Counted from the stretch's first letter, positions 32,204 through 42,789 are shown. The stretch is 64,000 bases of DNA from Chrysaora quinquecirrha (GCA_014526335.1 JACTAT010000015.1:150156-214155); one strand, 5' to 3'. Notes: generated from the sequence alone by a model not told the origin. Made by a program: numbers and translations.

Positions 32204-35200
32204 CTAAACACTCTGCACATGCGAGTCTTTTTTCCAGCTTACTTCTACAAGTCTAAAAGCACCAAGCACAAGTGCAACTTGACTAAAAAGTTCTCTTGAT
32301 AGGATTAAAATTGGTTCTAAAAGCTTACGGATTCCATGCATGACGTTCCAAATCAGGACAAAAAACGGCTGAATAATACTATTGAAGAGAGCACTGAAAA
32401 CAGGTTTAGTTAGAAAGTCTCCAAAAGCTGTTAAAGTACCACCGATAAGTTTCCTGCCTAATTGTCTCAATAAGAACCGAATCGATTCAACGGTGAATAT
32501 GATAACGAAGTCTATGATGATCTGAAGTGCACCGAAGAATTCTTGAATGCCTCGTCGACTAAGTGTTTCAACCCTAAAACAAATTAAAGTTTGTGTATTA
32601 GGAATTGACTTAACTATCCTACGTTTGTCCTAAAACATACGAACTTTGCTTCTCAAACAAAATGTTTACCGTTTGGCCACGTCGCAAAACATTGCTCGTC
32701 AAACATTTTTCGCTTGTGAAAAGCCGAAAATGCTTGTCAATTTTATTTTCAAAAACATTGCTAAGCAGTCCTACATCTCACACAATGTTTCACGATGAGG
32801 CAAAACGGTCAAACATTGCTTGTACGGCAAATCTCAACTGTTTGGTGAAAATATTCGATCGTTTGGCCTAAATGTTTGCTTAGTAATTTTTGGATAGAAC
32901 TGACGAGCAATGTTTGTGCAAAGAGGCCAAACAATCAAATATTTTGTCAGCAAATTTCAAATGCTAGACTGTTTATATATATAAGCTGGACCAGGCCCTA
33001 TGGCGTCTCTTTGTTTGGGGGCAAACCTTTTCTAAGTTGAAAGTTGTAAAGAAATCTGGGCCACTATCTCTTTTTTGCCAAACATCAGAAATTTCTCACA
33101 ATAAACCCTGCATGGTTCCAAAAGACGAGACGGATAGGTACTTAACGAAACAAATGGTTAACATTCAGTCTCATTAAAGTAGATATAATAATGCATGCTA
33201 AGCCAGGCTTATGCCGACTTTTCTCTATATCATTGGTCGATTAAGCCTTGCTTTATCCTATTTAATAACTAGCAATTGAGTTAATATTATAAAAAAAGCA
33301 TCTTACTTATCGGCAATAACCGGCATTCTGGCTTGATTCTGAATATAAATACTGTGGTAATTTCGCACTGCATTTTCGTATTCATACCTAAAATTAAAAT
33401 GGACGTATTGTTAATACAATAGATGTAGCTAGTCAGGTCCGGACGGTCTGGATATTCAAAGCCGATTGAAGTTTCAAGTGCATTTCGTCTGTATCTCGAC
33501 GCACTCCTCGATATTCAGGGTGAAACGATCTATCAACCACGTCAACTTAGTGAAAAAGTACAAGAAAAATAAGAATTAGATTTGATTCCATATAGCTTTC
33601 TGATGAGCAAATAACGCTTAACCACATAAGTGTTATGAAAATAGCAAGGAAAAGCATCGAAAATGTGCATTTTGATTTAAGTTGTGGCAAGAAAATAAAG
33701 TCAAAAAAACACGAAGAAAGGTCAGGCAAGTTAAATTATGGAAAAGTATAATGGCGATCAAGAAGTAGCAGGTCTATTCCATAGATATCGTCTGATATAA
33801 TATAGTCTTTACTTGCATCTTAGTATAGGGCTCAGATCCCCAAACTTTGTGTTGAATCACACCACTTGTCACCGTAAAAGGAATTCACCGTTTTCGCTCA
33901 CCGTGAAAGGAATCAAAACTGAAAAGGTCCTTAGGGATTCTAGCTTTAGTAGTAAGAGTTCTTTAAATTTTTCGGCGTTCTACATGTAGGTTGAAATGAA
34001 ATGGTGTTATAAGGTGAAATGGTGTTATAATATCAGTCGCTAGAATCTCGGTAGTAGATAAACTAATTGAGATCTTGACCCTGGCTGTCACGCTACCATG
34101 GCTTGGCTCGAATCTGACGGCATTGAGATCCTGACACCACCAGTCAGCTAGATTACACCATGACGCTACAGCACCTTCATAAGGTTCTTCATGAAAAGAG
34201 CGTGTATATCAAGAAATATGACAGTGTATGAAGGAACGGACTCGAGAGTTCTTCAACAAAGACATGACCAATTTGACAATAAAAATGAATTAAAGAGATA
34301 TCGGAATAATGAATATGTTTTACCTCTCTTCTAGCATAATTTTATCGGAAGATTTCAAAACAACTTCGCGAGATGGAGCCATATTGATATTTTTAACCTC
34401 TGGGTGGTGCTCAGACCACGTGACATCTCCCTCTGTATCTCCCGAATCGTAAAAACCATCAGCATTCTGGTTTGAAATGACTGACTCTTTTTTGATTTTG
34501 GAATTTTTCGTCGTCTTTTTTCCAGCTTTAGGAGTTCGATAATCAGTGGTTGTTTGCCTAAGCTTGGTTTCATCGTTCAACGACTTTCCCTGAGGTTTTC
34601 TGTCCAATGTCTCTGGCGCAGGAGATCTTGTAACGTACTCTTGATGGGCCTTTTTCGTAATCTGGCTCTTGGGAGGTGGGTCATTTTTCCGAGGTGACAT
34701 ATCTGAAGCTAGAAAACAAAAAAATGTTTAACAAAAATAGATACGTAGGTCGCAGGTCCCAGAAATTAGAAGATAGGATTAAAAAGCATGTCCTTACTTA
34801 TTATTCGTCAATAAAATTTTCGATATGGCTCAAGTATTGGTGTTATTCTGTCCTAACTGAAAAAATAGCCGTAAGGGGATTGAAAAATGATCCGAGATAG
34901 CAAATGCTCGAGCGGGACAGAGAACAAATTAGTGGCCTTTTCTTTCAACCATATATCAGATAATGTCGCAATTATAATCTAACAGCTCGTGGTTGAAGGA
35001 GAAATAAAGAACATAAGATAGTATTAAGCGCTGGCCTGACAATCAACATTGTTCGTCAAACATCTGAAACGTTCTTGTTACACAAAATGTTTTACAGTTT
35101 GGTAGCTTGGCCACGCCAATTGCAGCAAGCAGTAAATGTTTTGGAGTCTTCGAAAACACTGCTAAGCGATTCTTTGTGTCAAGCAATGTTTAGCAACCTG

Positions 35201-36632
35201 ATCAAACGGTAAAGCAATGTTTGGCAACGTAAACAATCGGTCAAGCTTGTGTCGACCTACAATACGACGATACGATAGATCTAATGCCAGCTAGTTGTAA
35301 CTGCTTATGTTGACATGTCAACAACTAGTCAGAGCAGTTGGTCACTAGCAAGAGTGCTCCGGTCGACTGTGACTGACGGGAATCAGTTGTCAATGAATTG
35401 TAGAAGTAAAACATGCCCAATTTATGGAACTGTGCACCAACTAGTTGCCGTCAAAAAAGAACTAACAGCCAACTAGTTGCCGTGCGCTTATGTCTTGACA
35501 GGTCAGTTGATCGTCCATTAAAGCAGTCGGCAGCCAGTTCTAACTCTGGGCAATTTCGAAATAAGCCTGACTTAACTAGACGGTCTAGTATTACTTGTAA
35601 AGCAAATCTAAAATGTGATCACCAACGCTCTTGTTGTGTAGCCAGTGATAATTCAGTGAATAATGTTTGCTGGAAGTCAGAAATGATACCAGAAATGATA
35701 CCTTCAAATTCTGTGTATGGCAAATTCTCATTAGAATCTTTTAGTTGAGATGTCTTTCTGTCTGTGTTTGCTTGAAACATGTTATATTGGCTTGTATTCT
35801 CTTTCATTTCAATCTCATGGAAATCTCTTTGTTCAAGTGAGGCTGGCGTATTCTTTCGCGAGGGCATGGCATCTTCTCTTTCCAAAGTTATTTCTCCTCT
35901 GTCTTTAAATGTCGTTATTCCTTGATTTTGAAGCCTCTCTAAACAACATAATAAGAATAAATTCAATATTTAATACTGTGTTACTTCAATGCTTTTAAGT
36001 TGAACTTTGTAATACATGCCTGCTCTTTTAAAAGCTGCATTAATACGGTAAACAGCCATCTGTTAGAACAGGGTGTTTAGTGGGACAATTATTTGAATCA
36101 GAAAGGCCCAAAAGACACTTAAGATTTGAGCAGCACAAAATTTCGAAATTGTACGAAACTGTGGAATAATTTTTGATCTTTTTTCCACTGTTTCTCAAAA
36201 GACTGGGTGTTAACACCATTAACGCCTGTTTACAAGGTGTGCAAAGTTAATATACTGTGCTTAATTAACTATTAACATTAATACAGCACGCATACTAGTG
36301 CATGACATAAAAGGACAAAGTACTATATTCCTGCCACAATGCCACACAACTTCAAAATGAACACTGAAGCATTAAGAAGATGATGATGATTAATTATTAC
36401 CTCTGCTGCTCATATTTCTATATTGTTCAGCAACCCTTGGTGGATTTCTGAATTCATTACTGGCTTTGTGAAGAGGTACCTTATTAATAACAGGTGACAT
36501 GGGTTTCTTCTCTACAGAGGGTGGTCTTGGGGTATGCTTCTGATGCCGTGATGAGTCTGCTGCCATGCTGACTGATACATCTCCTAGATCAGGGCCTTCC
36601 CCAGTAATGCTATCCCAATCTGATTCACTGTC
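32204..36632 (-). CDS. Unrecognised gene; disordered N-terminus, hydrophobic C-terminus
   Basis: Five exons join in phase: 36632-36401, 35938-35702, 34708-34324, 33387-33307 and 32573-32204, giving about 434 residues plus an unseen N-terminus. I do not recognise the family. The first ~290 residues are hydrophilic and disordered-looking, with an acidic opening (DSESDWDSITGEGPDLGD) and Lys/Pro/Ser-rich stretches (PKAGKKTTKNSKIKK). The last ~150 are ordered: YEYENAVRNYHSIYIQNQAR, then hydrophobic runs FGALQIIIDFVIIF, FSALFNSIIQPFFVLIW and LILSRELFSQVALVLGAF. These could be two or three membrane or membrane-lying helices, ending with a short basic tail SWKKDSHVQSV. The donor at 35702 (GAAG|GTATCA) was preferred over a later one because it keeps phase. 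The first coding exon with the ATG was not found. Confidence 0.8.
32640..33000. mobile_element. 'CAAACATTG' dispersed element, copy 2
   Basis: gtttggccacgtcgcaaaac, attgctcgtcaaacattt and ttgtgcaaagaggccaaac match the copy at 30590-31135 closely. Ends near 'ggaccaggccctat'. It lies in the last intron of the unrecognised gene. Confidence 0.65.
33985..34190. repeat. Dispersed repeat 'AAGGTGAAA...CACCTT', copy 2
   Basis: gaaatggtgttataatatca, tgagatcttgaccctggctg and acagcaccttc match 7560-7745 in the same orientation. Confidence 0.55.
35035..35240. mobile_element. 'CAAACATTG' dispersed element, copy 3
   Basis: acattgttcgtcaaacatct, ttggccacg and cttcgaaaacactgctaagcgattct match the family; diverged. 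Confidence 0.55.
35255..35600. repeat. 'ACTAGTTG' dispersed repeat, copy 1
   Basis: Rich in caactagttgccg and cagctagttgtaactgctta. It shares tcgactgtgactgacggga with the inverted copy at 61795-62050. Lies in an intron of the unrecognised gene. Confidence 0.65.
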
Positions 36633-36659
36633 CTGAAAATCAAGATTATTCACTCCAAT

Positions 36660-38044
36660 TATTCATGAATTACAAGTCAAATCTGCTGCACTACCTCTCA
36701 TAAAGCAGCTGCAGTCAAGGTTGTTGCACCTTGAGAGGACTCCCATACTCAATATATCTACCATTTTCCAGAAAATGTCATGCCGACCCAGACCTCTTTG
36801 AAAAGATGCATTTTATGAAATACTTTTAAGATGGATGCTGCCTTATATAATGCATTTTAAGTAAATTATTTTCGGTGCACAATTTTGGCCGAAACAATAG
36901 AAAACAATAACCCATATTGTTTGGAAAACAGTGACCTTCAGTATGCAGTGCGCTAAGATTCCAGTCTTGACCTCAAAATTGCAAACATTTCCGTGATTGC
37001 CCCAAAGGTCTATCATATGCACCCCCTCATCCTGCTGACCCTGTCTCCCACTTTCTAAAATCAATTTAAGCAAGTAGGGTGAGGGCAAAGCAAGCAAAGG
37101 AATTTATGCATAACAAGTTCAAGTCATACCTCCTATACAAGTAGCTACTTGTACACAAATCGCTTTGCTTGACGAGTTGTATGCTTACCATTTACTTTTA
37201 TAGGAGAAAACTGATGTACAACTCTGGTCTTTGTATGTGTCTATCTGGTTCTTTTGCCAAGGGTCGCGTGTTGTGATGTGGTGATTGATTTTTGGCTAGG
37301 CCCTCGCCCTCCTGACAATCCGGACAACCAACTTTGTTTTCCTTTCCAGCTGCAAAACTTTACAAAATTCTTGCTATGAGTTGCAGCATTAGCAAATATA
37401 ATGTTCAGCTATAAAAACTCACTTCATGAGCGATTTAACAATAACTAAAACAGTTAATAAATGGATAAATAAAGCAAGTTCTCCTCATCTGCAATTCTTG
37501 TGCCAAGGCAACAAAGGCAATGACACATGCGCAGCGCAATGCTCACAGTGTGAAATTTGAAATATGCGCATCTTCGCATTCCTCCCATCTTCTACATGAA
37601 ATAATTTTGCCGTTTTGATTGGTTTATTATATATCGCTCGAATGGTTCTTTGACTTCAAATTAATCGTCTTTAATGTTTCTCAAGAAAATGGGCTGTCAG
37701 TGTACCAACCCGTTTGCTTGAGCAGAAATTTACGTTTACGGTCGGTGATTCCGATTTGCAAAGCAAACTACGGCCACAGAACACGCAGTGTGACCCCAAT
37801 CACCAACCGTAAGTAAGACCCTAACAAATAAAACAACTTCTCCCCACCCTAAAAAACCTAAATAAAATTGGCAGGAATAAAGTCATGACTTCATAAAATC
37901 GAACTCAAAAACCAATAAGTGGAAGGGACAGAGAGCAGCTAACCTCACCGGCAGTTAGCAGCCCCTTCAAAAGAAAACAATAGCCAAAGAGGGCAGTGAG
38001 CATAAGGCTACGCCTGCCTAAAAAGGTGGCAGCACCGGCGATTT
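36660..38044. other. Upstream region of the unrecognised gene
   Basis: No exon supportable. The missing first coding exon and promoter of the gene at 32204-36632 should lie here. A locally GC-richer patch at 37500-37600 (acacatgcgcagcgcaatgc) is a possible promoter, which is guesswork. Confidence 0.4.
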
Positions 38045-38775
38045 CACATTGATGTATCACACAACATCGTTTATTAATTTTGCATTGATGTATCACACAA
38101 CATCATTTAATCACTGTAGCATTGATGTATCACACAACATCATTTAATCACTTTAGCATTGATGTATCACACAACATCATTTAATCACTTTAGCATTGAT
38201 GTATCACACAACATCATTTAATCACTTTAGCAATGATGTATCACACAACATCATTTAATCACTTTAGCATTGATGTATCACACAACATCATTGGATCACT
38301 TTGGCATTGATGTATCACACAACATCATTGGATCACTTTAGCATTGATGTATCACACAACATCATTTAATCACTTTAGCATTGATGTATCATACAACATC
38401 ATTGGATCACTTTAGCATTGATGTATCACACAACATCATTGGATCACTTTAGCATTGATGTATCACACAACATCATTTAATCACTTTAGCATTGATGTAT
38501 CACACAACATCATTTAATCACTTTAGCATTGATGTATCACACAACATCATTGGATCACTTTGGCATTGATGTATCACACAACATCATTTAATCACTTTAG
38601 CATTGATGTATCACACAACATCATTTAATCACTTTAGCATTGATGTATCACACAGCATCATTTAATCACTTAAGCCTTGATGTATCACACAACATAATTT
38701 AATCTAATCATTTAAGCATCAATGTATCACACATCAGTTAAGCATTGATGCATCACACAACATCATTGATCATTT
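38045..38775. repeat. 37-bp satellite, about 19-20 units
   Basis: Unit: agcattgatgtatcacacaa + catcatttaatcacttt. Units are very uniform; variants are mainly catttaatcac versus cattggatcac. Each contains tgatgt...acatca, able to form a small hairpin. The array decays at its right end (38690-38775). There are no unique spacers, so this is a tandem satellite, not a CRISPR array. Confidence 0.95.
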
Positions 38776-39411
38776 ATTCATTTTAACACTGCGCCTGCAC
38801 ATTCTCATAAGCGCAGGTTGCTGCCGCATTGGGCTTCACGTGTTAGGGGAGTTATCTCGATATTAGAATTTAAACGACACCAAGGAAAATTCAGAAAAAT
38901 ACCGACAATAAAAATAAGCCACAAATCTAGCAACTTAGAATCAACATAACACAACATTAGATTAGCAAAACGAACAAATGGGAGTAATAAAGAAACAATG
39001 TACTTATCGAAAACAAATTGGTATAAATCCATGCTCATGCTGTTAAAAGCCTATCAAATCGAAAGGAACGCCTACGAGTGAATCCAATTAGCCAACCTAC
39101 TTATTTTCAATTAAACCCTACAATTCGGTAGATACAATCATAGGAATCTAAGAAATCGAATTTCAAAACCGTTCATTTTTAATACCGAAATGGGAAAAGA
39201 AAAAACATTAGTTCAAGTTATTTTGAGAAATAGCTGTCAAATGCCCTTCTAATTCCTTAAATGCTGAATAAAGGCATCTTTTGAATATGCCCTTTTAGTC
39301 TTTAAAATTTTGCTTGTTTTTGCGACATAGATGGTAAAAGTATTGTAATTGAAACGAAAGGCCAGGACAATCTAACAAACTTTCAATGACATGTTACAGT
39401 AAATAAATACA
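38776..39411. other. Flank between satellite and retroelement
   Basis: No gene. It probably contains the 3' non-coding end of the tyrosine-recombinase element, whose terminal repeats I could not identify by eye. A small hairpin (gcgcctgcac / gtgtta region) is seen near 38793. Confidence 0.4.
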
Positions 39412-40350
39412 CTAGCGAAAAGAATTCATTGAACTCAAAGCTTTCGAAGCTGAAAATAATTGTCTCTGAGGAAGTTTAATATAGACTTTATAGGCATCAC
39501 TCGTCCAACGCCCCATGGCTTGAATCAAATAGTCTGGAAAGCCCAGAGAGGCTGCAGTTGTAGCAGCACCAACTCTAAAACTATGCAGAGTAAAGGTCTT
39601 TGGCAAGCCAACTTGGGTTAAAACCTTTTGCAAACGATTATTCAGTTTCGTTTTTGAAAGATACGATCCATTGGAGAAAACAAACAAGGGTCCAGCTGAA
39701 TTACCCCGAACTTGCAAATAAGACATAAGAGCAGACACTGGGCATAAAAAACTTTCAGATCGTGCGATAACAACTGAACAACCACATCCAAACTGATCAG
39801 TTTTTGAATATTTCAGCTTTAGAAAAACTTGGTCTGGTACAGGCTTCTTATCAATTGTTACATCGCTTACAGTTAAATGTCTACTCGCATCGAAACCATC
39901 AGGGGGAACAGTAAATTCAGCGGCTCTGAGAAAACCAAAAAATGCCGTGCAGCACGCTGCCCAAAACATAACGTCATCGTAACGCGTAAAATCAAGCTGA
40001 AGTTTAATTGTTTGTAAAACCAATAAAGTAATAGGCATTTTTCGCCGTGTAGAAACAGGTTTGATCCTTCGTAAACCGCGGGTTGCTAAAGATAAACGAA
40101 GACAACCAATAAGCGGGTCAGTATGGCCATTTTGTAACTGAAGTGCCCTCACTGCAGACAAATATACGCGAACTGTTGAAGCCGTGCAAGTTTTACTTAG
40201 ACTGGCAATGAAACGAAGCAAGATTAACTCGGAAACTGGAAATGGTGAACCATTAATGTTTAAAAATCCATTGTCACTACAAAAGTTTATAAATTGTCTC
40301 TGCGCGGAGGCATAAGTTTTCTGAGTGGTCTGAGCTAAAGCATTTTTCAT
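39412..40350 (-). CDS. Retroelement tyrosine recombinase
   Basis: A 312-residue lambda-integrase-type recombinase that would insert the cDNA without target duplication. Catalytic set, numbered from the ATG at 40350: Arg142 in FFGFLRAAEF, Lys183 in KYSKTD, His256 and Arg259 in HSFRVGAATTAA, Trp282 in GRW, and nucleophile Tyr290 in AYKVYI. The N-terminal SAM-like core-binding half (TYASAQRQFINFCSDNG) is present. I chose the ATG at 40350 because it overlaps the pol stop as TGATG; the frame is open eight more codons upstream without another ATG. Uninterrupted, so possibly active. Confidence 0.92.
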   Translation of the reverse strand: MKNALAQTTQKTYASAQRQFINFCSDNGFLNINGSPFPVSELILLRFIASLSKTCTASTVRVYLSAVRALQLQNGHTDPLIGCLRLSLATRGLRRIKPVSTRRKMPITLLVLQTIKLQLDFTRYDDVMFWAACCTAFFGFLRAAEFTVPPDGFDASRHLTVSDVTIDKKPVPDQVFLKLKYSKTDQFGCGCSVVIARSESFLCPVSALMSYLQVRGNSAGPLFVFSNGSYLSKTKLNNRLQKVLTQVGLPKTFTLHSFRVGAATTAASLGFPDYLIQAMGRWTSDAYKVYIKLPQRQLFSASKALSSMNSFR

Positions 40351-42002
40351 CAAATGCTGCCAGTCATTGTCCAAGGAGGCGAAATTAGCTTCATCAGAAA
40401 CGTTTCTGGCACCGTCAGAGGAACTGAAGCCGCATTTGGGGCAACGTTGAAAAAACTCTGAAAATCAAAACGAGATAGAGCGTCAGCTCGAACATTTTTT
40501 GCACCTGGAATATGGATTGCAGTGAAGGTGAAATTACACGTAATCGCTAGAATTGACAATTCCCGGAGTAAAAAGGCCAGGTGACGGTCCCTGCAAGTTC
40601 CATTTTGTAAACAAAGAACCACTGCCATGTTATCGCAACGGAAAGCCACACGCTTACGTTCCCATGACGCCCCCCAAATGTTTGCAGCCAAAACAATCGG
40701 AATTAATTCTTTAATTGCAATGTTTAACGCATCAGCACACGCAGGCCAACGATTTGCAAACCACTGATTTCCAAATATAGCCGCATAACCTACGCTCCCT
40801 GCAGCATCAGATGAAATGTTTATATCTGGGGCCTTTTCCCAAGTACGGTACAAAAATAAACTACGTCCATTCCATTGAGATAAAAGGGAATTCCACCAGG
40901 AAATATCATCCCGTTCCCACGACGAAAGATACACGTTGTGATGCAATTCTTTTACAGAAGATGCTCGGTCAATCAATCTCCGCAAAAATGGGCGTGCCAA
41001 AACAATAGCCTGGCAGCAATGCTGCAAACTGCCGAGTAGTGACAGGAATTGTCGCTTAGGACCAAATCTACGACTAGACCAAAACTCAAGATGCTGCTTT
41101 ATTTTTTCAATTTTTTCCCTTGGTAACCGCATTTCTAATTTTTCGGTATCCAACACAAAACCCAAAAAGGTTAATGTTGTGGAGGGACCCTCTGTTTTTT
41201 CTTCAGCTAATGGAACGCCCAAGCGCTGGCAAATGTCAAAGGAAGTATTCAGTAACTTCTGGCACTCGTCAGAACCCGGTTTTCCAATAATAAGAAAATC
41301 ATCTAAATAATGTTGCACCACAGCCTCGTTTCGACGAGATTCAAAAATTGATTGAAGGACATCTGCAAATCTTGTAAAAATTTTTGGTGCAGACCTTAAT
41401 CCAAATGGCAAAGCCAAATCGACGTAAAACTGACCCTGCCAATTCATGCCCAGATAATGTCTATCTTCAGGACGTACTGGTAATAAACGATAGGCTCTTT
41501 TGATATCAAATTTAGCCAGCAAAGTACCTTTACCAAACTGCATAATGTTCTGAATTGCTTCAGGGATACCAACATAAGAAACCTCAGCCAAACTATCAGG
41601 TATGAAATAGTTTACGCTGTGATTAATAGGATACGACAAGTCAGTTATTAAGCGCCATTTACCAACAGTTGATTTGGGGATAACACCAAAACGATTTATC
41701 TGAAGATTATCAAAAGGAGGTTCAGAAAATGGGCCCGCAATCGAACCAAATTTAAGCTCTTCTTTGAGATAAGAATCGATAATTTCAGGCTTTTGCCTAG
41801 CGGAAGGGCAATTTTGCTTTGCTGAAACTGTGGGGCCACCTCGCACCCCAATATCAAAACCAAATGTAATCCCATTAAGAACCCACGTAGCTTCTGGATG
41901 TAGAGAAAAACGCAAAAAATCACACCAGACGCAAATGTTCAACGGTGTTATAACAGCAGGTAAAGCAAAGTGATAGTTAAAACAAAATGTCTCGGCATTT
42001 AG
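40350..42002 (-). CDS. Retroelement reverse transcriptase / RNase H (pol)
   Basis: The frame runs from just after the TGA at 42005-42003 to its own TGA at 40352-40350. It lacks any ATG before mid-RT, so it is probably made as a readthrough extension of the upstream frame. Numbering from the TTG at 41942: RT motif A KFDIKRAYRLLPV (Asp146), motif B LPFGLRSAPKIF (179-190), motif C HYLDDFLIIG (Asp214/215), thumb-like FLGFVLDTEKLEMRLP. RNase H: SSDAAGSVGYAA (Asp379), IKELIP (Glu412), RCDNMAVV (Asp437), RADALSRFD (Asp487). All catalytic residues are present. No aspartic protease or methylase domain is seen. Confidence 0.92.
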   Translation of the reverse strand, partial: LNAETFCFNYHFALPAVITPLNICVWCDFLRFSLHPEATWVLNGITFGFDIGVRGGPTVSAKQNCPSARQKPEIIDSYLKEELKFGSIAGPFSEPPFDNLQINRFGVIPKSTVGKWRLITDLSYPINHSVNYFIPDSLAEVSYVGIPEAIQNIMQFGKGTLLAKFDIKRAYRLLPVRPEDRHYLGMNWQGQFYVDLALPFGLRSAPKIFTRFADVLQSIFESRRNEAVVQHYLDDFLIIGKPGSDECQKLLNTSFDICQRLGVPLAEEKTEGPSTTLTFLGFVLDTEKLEMRLPREKIEKIKQHLEFWSSRRFGPKRQFLSLLGSLQHCCQAIVLARPFLRRLIDRASSVKELHHNVYLSSWERDDISWWNSLLSQWNGRSLFLYRTWEKAPDINISSDAAGSVGYAAIFGNQWFANRWPACADALNIAIKELIPIVLAANIWGASWERKRVAFRCDNMAVVLCLQNGTCRDRHLAFLLRELSILAITCNFTFTAIHIPGAKNVRADALSRFDFQSFFNVAPNAASVPLTVPETFLMKLISPPWTMTGSI

Positions 42003-42789
42003 TCATTTCTTACTGCGGGATTTACTCTGATCCGGCGAGGGTGAGCGTTGCCTCTTTGTACCACCAGAACCACTAAGAGGACGTGTAGTAGCTCTGGAAC
42101 TGCACTCAGAAGCCTTGTGTTCCCCTCCACAAGTAGTACAGACATGCTTGTAGATGCAATTGGCCCCAAATTTACAATATCTCTGGTTCCAAGCGAAGCA
42201 AGGTTCCTTGCGAATTGTGCTGTGGGGTGGTTGTCTCCCTGCTCCCCCTTTAGACGAAGAAAGCTGAGCGCCCCTTGTCAAAACTGTAGCTGTATATAAC
42301 ATTGGGTCCATAATAGATAGGCAAATTACATAGTCTAAGCAACGTCAAATCAACATATTTATTCTTGTCTATCATAGCAGCAATGAATCCAGGGACAGGA
42401 GGAAGACCTCCCATAACAACAACGGGTGAATTATCATTGACATTGAATGGTTGAGGGTTAAGAACCCAAGAACCAGTTTTTTCATCGGGTGTACACGAAA
42501 ACGGTAGCGTGAGAGATGCCATACTCTGACTGGAAAGGCTCTGAGTCAATGAGCCACTGGAATTAGCATTTGAGGTCGCAACCTCTACAAAATTTGGGGC
42601 TTGCGCAGGCGGCACCTGGCCCCTTATCTGGGAATTACTTGCACCTTGAGATGAACTTTGAGCTTTCTGACCCAAGAGAGCAACGTTAAGAGTTTCTTGA
42701 ATACTCGCAATTGATGACTCCAAAGCCGATAGACGTGACTCAGTACCTTGTCCTTCAGAGGTATGAGCATCGTTCCGTTCTTCAGACAT
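42003..42789 (-). pseudogene. Retroelement gag-like ORF, frameshifted
   Basis: Two overlapping frames. 42789-42250 begins MSEERNDAHTSEGQG with a short coiled-coil (RLSALESSIASIQETL) and Ser/Gln-rich linker, then LPPVPGFIAAMIDKNKYVDL. 42311-42003, one base over, carries MDPMLYTATVLTRGAQ, then a CCCH finger (CFAWNQRYCKFGANCIYKH; C-x7-C-x5-C-x3-H), a CCHC knuckle (CTTCGGEHKASEC) and an Arg/Ser-rich end SKSRSKK. The parts together are only about 260 residues, and a central gag segment seems absent. A deletion not divisible by three near 42340 would explain both; a programmed +1 shift is the alternative. The second frame is in the same frame as pol. Confidence 0.75.

Larger units (their letters stand above)
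39412..42789 (-). mobile_element. Tyrosine-recombinase retrotransposon (DIRS/Ngaro order)
   Basis: Reading on the - strand: gag-like frame(s), RT plus RNase H, and tyrosine recombinase. The recombinase in place of a DDE integrase defines the DIRS/Ngaro/PAT group. RT-then-YR order is what I associate with Ngaro-like elements, but without the terminal repeats (split direct versus inverted) I do not assign a family. RT and YR are uninterrupted; gag carries a frame change. Coordinates cover the coding part only. It lies between two host genes. Confidence 0.88.

Noticed and set aside
34320..34700. ATG at 34700 as the start of a separate gene
   Set aside because: An acceptor lies immediately upstream and the exon joins in phase to both neighbours, so it is an internal exon.
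35623..35701. Later donor (CGTTG|GTGATC) for the second exon of the unrecognised gene
   Set aside because: It breaks phase with the next exon; the donor at 35702 (GAAG|GTATCA) keeps the frame.
38045..38775. CRISPR-like array
   Set aside because: The repeats are contiguous 37-bp units with no unique spacers, no leader and no cas genes, in a eukaryotic genome; it is a satellite.
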